NCBI GenBank assembly: GCA_949130485.1
Contig: OX422184.1
Location: 7,234,655 to 7,298,654, forward strand
Origin: Agelas oroides
Lineage: Eukaryota > Porifera > Demospongiae > Agelasida > Agelasidae
Length of the DNA stretch: 64,000 nt
Direction of reading: 5' to 3'
The position numbers and the translations under genes were made by a program. Positions 14,239 through 25,269 of this stretch are shown here, one piece after another. Each line of letters begins with the position of its first letter. Position 1 is the stretch's first letter. The notes under the pieces are model-generated. The model was not told the DNA's origin. It did not search any database and saw nothing but the letters and a program-made list of their open reading frames with translations.

Positions 14239-16927
14239 AAACTGCACAGGAATGACCTATAGGAACGATGCTAAGTATATACTATGTTGTTTTTGTTCTG
14301 TTCTCATGTAGCTGTTTCGCAGATTTCAGGCCATTGGAGTTTGTTTATCGCACTTTAGAACGCTTAAGGCTGTCAAGAAGCTTGGAATTGACTATGACAA
14401 ACCTGTCAGGCAGTGGAAGAAAGCATTTGAACCAAAGCAAACATCAGGTGATCATTCCCGCGAATCTGCCATAAACTTGCTGCAAGAGTCGGTGGCTATG
14501 GTACATGATGATTCAGAGTGCAGTGACTCTGCTGTTGATGAATTGGATGAGGACAAACCAATGAACAGTGAGAGTGATGAGAGAGAATGGGAGGCAATGG
14601 AAGCTCACAAGACACTTGGATCCAGCACAGATGTGACACCTGACCCTGACAATCCCTTGTGTACCTACACCATTGTTGGTGACAATGTGGACAAAAACAT
14701 TAAACCAAGGGATATGCGAATGGACAAACAAGTAACATCAATGCATGCTTTTCACATGTATGCAACAAAAGACCGTGTGGATGCATCTAGCCTTCCTGAT
14801 GACAGACCTGTACGAGACCTTGAAGCCGTCCCCATTTCAACCTTTATGCCCTCAGTTGGTGACAGTATAGTTCTGCGAGAGAACTATGTTACCCTTGTCT
14901 CTAGAGTGCTGGTGAAGCATCTGAAATACTTCTCCTTTTTCACTAAGTGTGTTCCAGAACACATCGAACATGAACATTCAGCTGAAATGGCCAAGAAGTC
15001 TGAAATTGTAAGTATCACATTTAACTGCTGGTATTGATGCATTTAGTAGCTTGTTAGACTTCAATTGTTAATCTAAATTTCTCTATGTGTTAGGTACCAC
15101 TGGGTGTGCTGCTCAAGAACGAGAATGAAATAGATGGAATGGTCGACATAATGACTCACCTTCACAACTATGTCCCAAAGGCCAACATCCCAAGTGACAC
15201 AGAGAAGTTAATAACAATACCTTTCTGTGGAGACCAGCTTACGTGCTCAAGAGTAAGATCGTCCCAAGGTGTCCGTCGGACGTCTGATTCTCCATCAGAA
15301 GGCCTGATTGGCTTGACAGCTTATCCTGCTGATTGGCATGCAAAAATGAATGTGTATGAGGTAAGGTGGAGTAGGTACCTCTGACCCCACCAGAGGTTAC
15401 AAAAGGTGTAAATGAAGCTTTTCTGATACCTCAAGAAGGTGCAAATGAAGTGTACCAAACTCTTGACCATTGTTAATATGGAAAACTAGGTTTGACCAAT
15501 ATATTCAGTGTATGCATGCCTCATGCCAGTAATAAACAGGTGGTGGACTGAGATCTCTCTGATTGCTCAGTAAAAAAACCCACACTGCACATTTTTGAAG
15601 GTCTTATGAGTAATGTTATTTTACAAGTGGTGATTCATGATTAGGGCTTTTGCTATTTCCTTGCAACAGATTATGTGGAAGAGGCTGTTCCAAGGCACCT
15701 CTAGTGCTGAAAGTGGCACCATATTCCAGTTGAGAAACCTGATCTTCCGGCGAAACATTCACAAGGATGTGACGAAAAACATGAATGCTACTGAAGATTT
15801 TTTTGAGGCAATTGTCACCTGCTACATTATTGCAGCCGCAATGCATTTTTGTGCAATGCGATCCTCAAATGATACACCACAAGCGAATGCTTTTCCTGAA
15901 GACATTGTCCACAGGTCAGTACCCGAACGCACGAAATGTTTGCGAGACAAAGTTGCACAACTTGTTGACAGATATGTCCTTTTGTCAGATTTGTCTCCTC
16001 TTGTGCAAAGTGCCGAAGGCAGACCAAAAGAGCAAAACCAAGCACAAGGTATTCCTTCAAAAGAGTTTGCAACCTCAAGAAAGCGGCCCAGAGAGCACAT
16101 GGACAACCCTCATCTGCAAAGAATTGCCACTGACCACAGTTATATCAGTCAGCAGTTGGAACTCCCTACAAAGAGAAGGCGCCTTCCTGAATATCTTGCC
16201 AACCATTCAGACACACCCCATGCAAGTGACAAGCAGCAACGGTTAGCGCCTGATGGAGTTCTCAACTATTCATCTTCAGTTCTAATGCTGGAATTGAGAG
16301 ATGCCATACGAGAAGGTGATGGGCCACGAATCATTCGATGTTGGAAAATCATGATGATCTATTTTAAGTATGCAAATCATGCTAACTACGCACGGGAGGC
16401 GTTTCGAATGCTGGCAGGTGTGTACGCTCTTGGAACCCCTCGACTTGTACACCAGCTCATGTGGGCAAGGGTTGTAAACATACACAGAGGATTGGGCCAC
16501 AACATATCGCTTGACCTCCACATGGAGCACATGAACAAAAAATTGAGAATGTGTAGGAAGTTTGGGAGCAAATGTTTGTGAAAAAATCCTGGTTCAATCA
16601 GGGAAGTCACTTAAGGGAATTATGGACGTTTGCAACCACTTCAATGACATTTGTCAGCTTGAACCACTTTCCAGCCGTCACACCATCGCCAGCTCCATGA
16701 AGGACATTGACACAGTATTGCAAGAACTATTGAAGTCCAGGGTATTTGACTACATACCTGGACGGAAACAGAAATATTTTCCATCAATTAAGCCAAATGT
16801 GTTTCAGGAGATCAATGTCGAAAATTACATCAAGTATCTTGCAAGTCAGAAACGACAACTGAAAGCAGAATTAACTTATAGTAAGCTTCATGCTCAACCC
16901 TAACCATGACATACATCTTCGTTTTGA

Positions 16928-18678
16928 TTATTCTGTACACTTAATATCTTGAATAATGCTAAGAATGTATTCTGCAACACCTACTGATACAACACCCAAC
17001 TGTAACAAGTGTGATACACTTGCTATGGTAGCTGCCTGCTTTCCAATTTTTTTGATTAATGAATTGGGGAGGCATGTTACAATCTCCTTGCCAAACATAA
17101 GAGGAGTATCCTCACAAAGGGAGCCCCGATAATGAGTGACTTTCTCGATCACAGTTTGCTGCTGTGCCCCTGTAAGTACAGGATGTAGATTGTCAAGCTC
17201 TTTTGCTTCCAATTCAATGGGTGGGGTTGGTTTAGGTTGAACACAATCAGAGCATAAGCATGTACAAGTGCATACATCACAACAAAAGTGGGTAGGTTTA
17301 GGCTGGTCAAAATGGGGACTGTCTTCAAATGCACTCATCAGAAGTTTTCGTCGACAAACTGACTCATTGGTGCAGTAAATCCTCATTTCTTCAGAAATGA
17401 CATGACTACCATCCATCTTCTTTCGCGATAATTCTTTCTTTGAGTAGTATAAAATAGCGAAAAAAATTTTTCCATCACGTCCACACCTTCCTGATTCTTG
17501 CATATATGCATCTATGGAGTCTGAACAGCCCCAGTGTACACTGTAGCATATATTCGGTGCATTAACCCCCATACCAAATGCTATAGTAGCCACCAAAAAT
17601 CTTATTTTTCCATCTGGGCTTGCAAATGATTCCAGGATTTGGTCTTTGATCGATGTTGAAGTGCAAGCTGTATACATTTCGCAGAGGCGGTTCTGCACAG
17701 TTCGTTCAGCATCGGGCGGATCATACATGGAATTGTGCTGGAGCAAATGGGAAGCTACAAGGGAGTACACCTCATCACAAGCGGAGTATGTCGGACAGAA
17801 CGCAACACATGTATGGGCTTTGGTTTTTCGCTGGATCATGTCATTGAGGAAAGGTAGGAAAGCTACCACAGGTTCACTGGGTTTTTCATACACCTGATAG
17901 CATATGTTGACCCTGTTCGGGAGCTGGCATACAATCAAGTATTTGTCCTTCATGTTCAGATTGACCATAATATGTTCACGAGTACGAATGCTTGCAGTTG
18001 CTGTGAGTGCCATAATATTTGTATATGGTGGAATAATTGATCGGACTTCAGCAATGTTCGCATATTCTTGTCGAAACTCATGGCCCCTAAGTAAGTATAA
18101 AGATCTAACATCACAACATATTAAACAGTCAAATTATTGCAAACTCACCATTTCTCCACACAGTGAGCTTCATCAATTATCACTCCCACGAGATTTTCTT
18201 GGTACACAGTTGACTGCAACACTTGCCGCCAATGCAATAAGGTTAGCATTGACTCTGGGATGATGTAAACTAGCTGGCATTCTCCATTATTCACTCTTGC
18301 TACTGCATTGGCATCAATACTTACAAACTCACAGTTCAGTCCTCGAGAATTGAAGCAAGACACTTGATCTTTCATCAATGACAGTAATGGACTTACGATC
18401 ACTACAATGGATTGGCTCTGTGACTCACTGACTTCTCCACCGCTTCTGAGGGCATCAAACACCCAAGGAAGGCAAGCATAGCACAACGACTTGCCGCTAC
18501 CAGTAGGAAGGGAGACAAAAACATCTTTCCCTCTGACGAACGCAGTCACAGCGTCTTTCTGTTCCGTGGTAGGAGCATCATAGCCCAGCCTTCTAACTGC
18601 TGCTTTAACAGCAGCGTTAACATCCTCTAGCTTAGCTTCGATATCAAGTCGGGGAATCGTTACAACTTCCGACGCCAT
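16928..18678 (-). CDS. RecQ-like superfamily II DNA helicase of the transposon, copy A
   Basis: Two exons: 18149-18678 and 16928-18086 (GTGAGT donor, TTAG acceptor, split Trp codon), about 562 residues with no internal stop. Motifs in order: Q-motif-like TTEQKDAV, I LPTGSGKS, Ia SPLLSLMKDQ, II DEAHC, III ALTATA, IV CVAFCPT, V VATIAFGMGVNAPN, VI QESGRCGRDG, then a RecQ-type zinc region (CRRKLL ... HFCCDVC). The start was taken at 18678 (MASEVV); an in-frame ATG at 18777 would add 33 residues. It should be an ATP-dependent 3'-5' DNA unwinding enzyme acting with the convergent transposase gene. The intact frame, against a damaged partner, suggests a fairly recent insertion. Confidence 0.9.
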
Positions 18679-18794
18679 GATCGCTTCCACGCGGTACGCT
18701 GTAAGGAATGTTACTAGGGTGACACTTGGTGTCAATCCTCGCTCAGCTTGATCTTGTGCTCCAAAGTGACGTGTCATTGATTGAAATTCATTGC

Positions 18795-18839
18795 TAGCCT
18801 CGTACCAAGGCTCCTGGGAGGAGCCTGGGTACGAGGCTA
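18795..18839. mobile_element. 45-bp minimal TAGCCTCG element
   Basis: Consists of little more than the two ends (TAGCCTCGTACCAAGGCTCC and its near complement) and folds into one hairpin. Perfect 9-bp duplication ATTCATTGC at 18786-18794 and 18840-18848. Located just upstream of the helicase gene. Confidence 0.93.
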
Positions 18840-18867
18840 ATTCATTGCTTGAGTAATTTTGAAATTC

Positions 18868-19206
18868 AGTGAGCGAGTTATCAGATGCACCATGCAGATG
18901 AACTCAGGGGGTGAGATTGGACATGCTATTCAGCCTTGCACACACACATGCACCAATTGAGTGATAAGATAAAAGAAAATAAGTGATCATAATGTACAGT
19001 GAGTTATCAGACTGTACCATGTAGATGAACTCAGGGAGTGAGATTGGACATGATTCCGATATACACCAATTGAGTGGTAAGATAAATGAAAATAAGTGAT
19101 CATAATGTATAGTGAGTTATCAGACTGCACCATGCAGATAAACTCAGGGAGTGAGGTTGGACATGATTCAGGCTTGCACACACACATGCAACAATTGAGT
19201 GGTGAG
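18868..19206. repeat. Tandem repeat of about 115-130 bp (3 copies)
   Basis: Each unit contains GAGTTATCAGA, CACCATGCAGATGAACTCAG (variants), GTGAGATTGGACATG and AATAAGTGATCATAATGTA. Lies between the helicase gene and the right end of copy A. Confidence 0.9.
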
Positions 19207-19475
19207 ATACAGATGTAGAGTTATTTACATTTACCAGTGAAATGGTATTAAATCTTACCGTGAAATAAGGTAGTGAAGGCTTTTCTTTATTGCTTGGCTA
19301 CTCAATTCCATACCTTGTTGCATGCATGAAGCTGCCAGCTGCGCTGCGATGACACGTCGTGTGCACGTGCTATGGGATGGGCAACCATGGCAAGTACATG
19401 TAGATCTAGGACTATTATAGTCTACGAGCACTTGAAAAATAACACCTACTGAGCTGTAGCACTGAGCCAAAGCAG

Positions 19476-19740
19476 AGCTAAAGTATTTACCTACCCTACT
19501 AGCACGTACCAAGAGTTTGAAGCCAAACCGTTGCAGTAGAGAGCCACTAGAGCCACTAGTCCAAAAGTGTCCATGGACCACCACCAAAATCTCAATTGAA
19601 CGAGCTAAAGTATTTTAGCTACCCTACTAGCACGTACCAAGAGTTTGAAGCCAAACCGTTGCACTATAGAGCCACTACAGCCACTAGTCCAAAAGTGTCC
19701 GCCATTACCACCACCACCACCAAAATCTCAATTGAACCCG
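19476..19740. repeat. Tandem repeat of about 130 bp (2 copies)
   Basis: Two copies share CTACCCTACTAGCACGTACC, AAGAGTTTGAAGCCAAACCG and AAAATCTCAATTGAAC. A second subterminal tandem array inside copy A; function unknown. Confidence 0.88.
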
Positions 19741-19886
19741 ATTAGAACCTCGCTTCGCTCGGAATAATTGGCAATGGACGAACGTGATTCCTCTACTCCA
19801 AACGAAGACTGCTGACTCGGCACATACGGGAATTTTTGCAGGTGTTACCAGGCCCTTTCCCCAATTTTTGGGCGGGGCCTGGGGAC

Positions 19887-20301
19887 GTATGGCACGCCAC
19901 ACATAACAAAATTATGAAGTCGACTTCAACTTGGCAAGTCGTTATATTGCGGCTTGCCAAGTACGTCATCTTTACGTCATCTAATGTTCTATATTGGTGC
20001 GTTAAAGTCATAGTAATGTTGGTACGTTAAAGACAGTTCAGTGCACCGCAGTCGTCAGCAGTGGCTTGTAGCTGAATGGTTAGGGCCTAGTCTTACAGTT
20101 AGGGTTAGGGTTAGGGTTAGGGCCAGGGAATGGGGTTCTTCCCTTTTTTTTCTGTGGTACTTCCCTTCTTTTTTTTTTTCTGTGTTAAAATACCATGACA
20201 ACGTACTTGGCAAGTCGCAATATAACGACATGGAAGTCGCAATATAACAACTTGATAAGTTGAAGTCGACTTCATAATTTTGTTATGTGTGGCGTGCCAT
20301 A
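19887..20301. mobile_element. Foldback element with telomere-like repeats, nested in the right end of copy A
   Basis: 415 bp. Inverted ends TATGGCACGCCACACATAAC / AAAATTATGAAGTCGACTTC. Flanked by GGGAC (19882-19886 and 20302-20306). Excising it restores the end of copy A. It contains four TTAGGG units (20099-20122) and, at about 20069, TAGCTGAATGGTTAGGGC, which resembles a tRNA D-arm/A-box. Confidence 0.82.
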
Positions 20302-20313
20302 GGGACTAGGCTA

Positions 20314-20419
20314 GTCTGGAACCAGAGGAGGTTAGACACGCTTACGGACGTGCACGGAACTCCGTGTCACGTATGGTTAGTAAACATTGCCAGATCAGCG
20401 TGGCGACGGCTCTCGAAGT
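20314..20419 (+). repeat. Third copy of the inverted-arm repeat end
   Basis: Continues the repeat interrupted by copy A (GTGCACGGAACTCCGTGTCA ... GCGACGGCTCTCGAAG). It resumes at 21910 after the nested element. Confidence 0.75.
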
Positions 20420-21909
20420 ACTAGCCATTAGAAAGAGAAGGTTACCTTCGTTAAAATGAACCCCTTCCGCTCCGCGGTATTGCGACGAGCTCGAAAGATA
20501 TTGATACGCGCATGCGCTATGAAAGCTGAACACCATCATACACTTGAGCTGGCTCTCTAAGTAGCAAGAGATGGGAGTTGGCTGAAAGTCTGGGCCTTTC
20601 CCTACACCATGAATCTACGGGAACGAAACATCTGACAGCACTTTTAGGCTGATGATCATGACACAGCCCATCTTGGAATTATGAACCTTTGAACTTTTGA
20701 ACCTAATTCTGCAAGCATGCCCAAGTCACGGAGTCTTAGTCTCTGCACCTCCAGACGAGGAAAGATGTGTTTGCAGTTGAAGGTCCCCTTCTACTGGTAT
20801 TTCCCCCTGGAATATATAACCACAACATCAACCTTCCTCCTGGGATCAAAATGGAGCCAATATTTAATTGCTATGCATTAGTGTGCTGCAATGCCTCTTC
20901 ATCATCCTACGTATAGAGATGTAATTGAAGAGAAGTGTGTGCCTTTTCATGAAGAACAATGGGGTTCAAACTGCTTCTCATGTGGTATGATGCTAATATC
21001 TACGTAGGAGTGTACGACAAGATTGATGTAACTACTGCAATACCAACATTTCACAATTTTCTTTCTTCATTGCATCACAGAGCAGCTGTTTGTACCTGCA
21101 TGTTTTTTTTTTTGTTTTTTTTTTTTTTTGAAACTGACCATGAAGGAAAAGAGTGATACAGCAGGTCCCAATAGCTCAAAGCTAATACTAAGGGCTCACG
21201 AAATAAAAAGCGGAAAAGGGCTAAGACAAGTGCAATAACTTAAGTGCACAGGAAATTATTTTAAATACACTTTAAATTGTCCAACAGAGTCATGGTGTAC
21301 ATAATTTGCTGGTAAACTGTTCCACAGCCTAGTGAATAAGCTGCTGTTTTGGTGAAAGGTACAACAAGTTGACTAGAATGGGAAACTCTAGTATTGGAAG
21401 AAGTATTAAAACAAAAGAACTGGGGGGGGGCAGTACAATAGACCATTTAAAACTTCAAAGGTCATTAGAAGCTTGAAATATGAGCGTCTGCAGGTAAGTG
21501 CGGGGAGTTGGAATTGGCTATTGAGCTCTTCTGCGTGGACTCTCCATGATCGAGAGGCCATCCTCAGTGTGAATGTCTGGACGGACTCCAGCAAATGCTG
21601 ATCTTTCTTCAATCATGTTCTCATTCATGTCTGTAAATACCTGTGCATGCATGGTTGTACACTGAACAGAAAGCTAGTTTTAGTTACAGTTCTCTTCACT
21701 ACCCAGGTGTTCACTTAACGGTTAAACTTCACAATTGTTTAGCTACATTTTGCTTGTTTCATATCACTTTAGTCCCGTACTGCAGGCTGTCTATGGCCAC
21801 TCCTCCAACCACGGCGCCGGCAGAGTTCAACTCCCAACGGATCGGAACATACATTGGACAACCAAGGGTTAATTTTGTCGAGGGTAACCTTCTCTCTCTA
21901 ATGGCTAGT
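20420..21909. mobile_element. hAT-like non-autonomous element
   Basis: 1,490 bp. Ends ACTAGCCATTAGAAAGAGAA(GGTTACC) and, inverted, ACTAGCCATTAGAGAGAGAA(GGTTACC). Perfect 8-bp duplication CTCGAAGT (20412-20419, 21910-21917). Interior: T-rich tracts at 21103-21130 and no recognisable transposase. The 8-bp duplication suggests hAT but is not proof. Confidence 0.8.
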
Positions 21910-22093
21910 CTCGAAGTGCGTTTTTTGTACTTGTCCTGTCGCGGGAACTAAAACCTGTAGGAGGATCATACTCGGTTCACAGATAGTTGAGATGGGACCC
22001 TACTGCTCCTGTGTATCTGTGGCGCTGGGGAGTCAAAACTTCGCTGTAGAACAGTTAGCTGGATGCCTTGCCAAGCAAAGCAAAAGTCTCCAT
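21910..22093 (+). repeat. Continuation of the inverted-arm repeat
   Basis: Inverted copy of 11410-11575 (shared ATGGGACCCTACTGCTCCTG). It ends in a phrase (GTAGAACAGTTAGCTGGATG) that recurs at 24000-24053. Confidence 0.7.
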
Positions 22094-24600
22094 CCTGGGG
22101 CAACAGACCTGTGTTGGAGTGGCATGTATATTATAAAAGTTTGGTTGAAGAGAATGATAACATTCTTGGAGGTGTCTACATGCACTATACTAAATGCAGA
22201 TCATTAGCCTTGATCACAGGCTCTTGTATTAGCAGAGAAAGAGGGAGCCTGGTAAACACTGTTTGCATGCATATGCACAGTTGTAGGATTTCTTGGAGTC
22301 TGTAAAATGTCCTTCGTTACACTATTGAACTTTGTGATTCACTTGATACTTCCAAATAAAATCCTGTCGCCTACATTTTGGTAATTGTTACTGTAGTACA
22401 AGCACCCAAGCTTGTGAAACAAATGCTAACAGTTGGCTGGGCATCTTGCCAAGTTAGTTGAGGTCAAAATGCACTGCAGCACTCAACCCTGCAAGACAAA
22501 ATCTAGTACGAAAAGACTGGGTTCTAGCTGCAAACCAGGTTTTTCTAGGATTTTGAGTTTGAGGAGGAAGCTGTATGAAGTGTTGTCTTTAGGGGGGTCT
22601 GGGGGCATGCCACCCAAGAAGATTTTAGGTCCTCCAAGATTGATTTTGATGCAATCTGAGAGGTACTAGAACTACAAATATCTCAGGTAGTCCTTTAAAA
22701 TTCTTGGGGAGGAAGCTTCCCCCCACAAAATCCCTCTAGATAGAACCCTGCCAACTGTGCTCATGATGAAGTGATGAAAACACTCAGCCACTGCCTCGAA
22801 ACAAGTTAGTGTCCTGGTAAAATAGGCTTGAATGTATGTTCTAAACAAATTACACTGTCAAAGTGGACATGATACACCAAAGGGTTGAGTACTTGTGCTA
22901 TGGTGAATGTCTCCCCACTCAGCCTCGATAGTTACTTGTATCAGTCATAAACAGCAAATGTACACAGCAATTTATGGTGACCTGCATAGACAACGTATCA
23001 ATACAGGGCCACTAGAATAATGTGTCAGGCTATTGTGTAAAATGCATTTAGGTCTAAAATCAGTTTCCCCATGGGAAAACTGATTTTAGACCTACTTTTA
23101 GCAGTCAGAAGATGCTCTTGTCAAACTTAAAGCAGTTAGCTACACTGCAATATAGATCTACCTCGGTAGTAGTGAGTGTGCATCTGTAAATCTGAGAACA
23201 AGAACTACCCTCAGATTAAAGTTATCTTTTGTTACACAGTTCTATATTATAACATAGGCACTGGAACCAGTATGGCTGGTCAGGCCATGGGTGGATCATT
23301 TCTTCAGCTGACTTGACCAACTTGGTGCTATTGTGTACAATGGCAGAAATGATCAAAAACATATTCCTGATCAAGGCAGCAAATAGTCTTATGCCAAGCC
23401 ATCCAGGCCCCCCATGTGAACAAGGCATGTCCAGCAAAATAAGAATGGAGCACTGATGCAATCACTATTGATTATACACTCTATGATTTTGTTGGCCATC
23501 CAGTATTCGAGTTGGGAAGCATGCTAGTGACGAGAATATTGAATCAAACAACCAGAGGTCAGACATTGTGGAGAAGCGTATATCTTGAGACTGACATCAT
23601 CACTTATAGTCACATTGCCGAAATTCACACTCAAGCTTTGCTTTCAGTGACGCATGTAAATCATACCCATATTTCTCTGCAATGCAAGCAGACACCTCTA
23701 AGAACTTGCTTGTTGAGATGCAAACATTACATGGTCATAGCAAGCAGTCAGGCAGATCAGGTTTAGGCCCGGTCATTTTTCTGCAGACCAAACATGCACA
23801 TCTGCACTTGTAATTAATAATACGTGTAGAGTTGTAGATATAAAAACTAGTAAGCCAGGCCTTCTCCGAAAAGCTAGCCATCACTGGACAGACATCATTG
23901 CTATACTGACACGCATGGACTTGTGCTGAGTTTCATGTCAACTTACGACTTCTGATGCATTGGTACACTGTAAATCTCTACTAAATACCTTAGGAAGAGC
24001 TGTAGAACAGTTAGCTGGATGCCTTGCCAAGCAAAGCAAAAGTCGGCAGCCAAGGTCAAAGTACAACATGCAGTCATGCAGCTCCAGTACGATTGGTTAA
24101 AATGTATTATGAATATTTAATAAGATGACGTAACCGTTTCAAACCGGGTGAACTTAGCCTATCCCGATTCTTATGCAACATAAGATCTAATTTTATGTAA
24201 GAAATTCAATTTCTGATGAATCCAATCTAACGTAAAGTCACAACCTAATTATTTAAGGTTACATAGTATTCGAATAATTACGGTATAACTGTTATTTGAC
24301 ATTTTAAAACAACTCTGAAAGGTTTAGCAAATAAAACTACCTTCGTGGTTAAGTCAGTTGTGTTTCCTACTACCACAGCACTCAAGTGGTTTATAATTTT
24401 TTATCTTTCCACTTTGATGTAATGCCTGTTGTTTTCTTGTGTTTTTTTTCCAAGAAGTAGCCGCAGTGCCAGGTGAGAAAAATGTGGCACATACTAAGGG
24501 TTTGTACTGGCACACCTCATATGTGATAGTTTTGAAGCGAATGAGATTCATACCAGCAATATTTTACCTATATGCTTTGCTGTCACACTAATAAATTAAA
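22094..24600. other. No gene recognised
   Basis: About 2.5 kb without a supported gene. It holds a hairpin (23048-23096), a repeat of 22044-22093 at 24000-24053, and an AT-rich fragment at 24105-24175 whose TTCAAACCGGGTGAACTTAG is inverted at about 63336-63366, probably one transposon family. Confidence 0.5.
23048..23096. repeat. Near-perfect hairpin
   Basis: Arms of about 22 nt (TTAGGTCTAAAATCAGTTT and complement) around CCCCATGGG. Probably a mini foldback element. Confidence 0.85.
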
Positions 24601-24639
24601 GTGGCAACAGCCAACATATACTGTGTCTCTATATACATG

Positions 24640-24830
24640 TTAGAAACCTCAGTGAGGTATCTATGTGTAATGGAAGTCTGACAGCACAGCCCAAGGGCTT
24701 CCATACATTTCAATACTGAAACTAAGGTTTCTAACCTATGGTGTGGTTTTGTGGCAGGTTTTTTAATGGGTTGGGATACTTAATTAGTTCAAAGGGAATT
24801 GTTTAAGTATGTCTTACACAGCTGAGCAGA
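24640..24830. mobile_element. Deletion derivative of the Crypton-associated repeat
   Basis: 24640-24740 is a palindrome (GTTAGAAACC...GGTTTCTAAC) matching 35682-35787. 24741-24830 matches 37103-37180 (TTGTGGCAGGTTT, TTCAAAGGGAATTG, AAGTATGTCT). The two blocks that are 1.3 kb apart around the recombinase gene are adjacent here. Confidence 0.7.
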
Positions 24831-25269
24831 TGTCACTAAAAGTAAATGTTGATTCAGGAGCTTGTGTGCCAAACTACTGTACATTTGTGGTTCCACGTGT
24901 TGTCAGACAATACAGCTGCTTGAAAATTCCGCAGCTATTAGTGCAATTTAGTATAAAACCCAAGTAAAGTTAATGTGTATGCTAGTTGGATGCTCTTTCA
25001 TGGCAGTTAATAAGCTCCTCAAACCTGCACAAAAGTTCTATGAGCTAAAGGAAATCACCACTGTCACTCATCACTTTCCCCATATATTGATTGGTTTGAA
25101 TTTTAAGTGAATAGCATGCATGCCACTGTGGTGTGTCTACATGGAATGCATTTTCGTCATTTACAGAATTCTTCATTGCAAAACTTACCTTGTTGTGCAG
25201 TGTGTGAAGTATCTTAGATGTGTCTCATTTATTACGTAAACAAATTTTTTATCGGAAATCTTTATGATC

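Larger units (their letters stand above)
11840..16903 (+). pseudogene. DUF6589-like putative transposase, copy A (6 exons)
   Basis: Exons: 11840 to about 11997 (CxxC start, CRVCGKSLP), 12440-12923, 13008-13472, 14312-15007, 15094-15360, 15670-16903, with GT/AG borders and matching phases from exon 2 on. Conserved blocks shared with copy B: VGDN-x-D followed by RDMR-x-D (Asp codon at 14681), GDQLTCSR (Asp codon 15232), DWHAKM, then REGDGPRI and NISLDLHMEH. The family is recalled as Pfam DUF6589. The three acidic blocks suggest an RNase H-fold DDD/E transposase, which is inference. Damage: a Tc1-like MITE at 11998 in exon 1 with unclear frame after it, and a 1-nt gain at about 16543-16551; the downstream frame (CVGSLGANVCEK...) is otherwise intact to TAA 16903. 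A 635-bp relative of the transposon sits in intron 3. Confidence 0.75.
11651..20313. mobile_element. Two-gene DNA transposon (DUF6589 transposase + RecQ-like helicase), copy A
   Basis: The left end is TAGCCTCGTCCCAGGCCCC. The right end, read inwards and with a younger insertion removed, is TAGCCTAGTCCCCAGGCCCC. The ends then share GCCCAAAAATTGGGGAAAGG, GCCTGGTAACACCT and CCCGTATGTGCCGAGTCAGC. Both sides are flanked by GTCTGGAAC (11642-11650 and 20314-20322), a perfect 9-bp target duplication. Inside are two convergent genes, the putative transposase (11840-16903, plus) and the helicase (16928-18678, minus), whose stops are 24 bp apart. At least four younger elements are nested in it. The termini are seen directly; the superfamily (Academ, helicase lineage) is inference. 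Confidence 0.88.

Noticed and set aside
15616..16106. Minus-strand frames opposite the transposase
   Set aside because: Antisense shadows; the plus-strand frame has conserved blocks shared with copy B.
20041..20130. Functional tRNA gene
   Set aside because: Only a D-arm-like phrase is present; no anticodon arm or acceptor stem can be placed.
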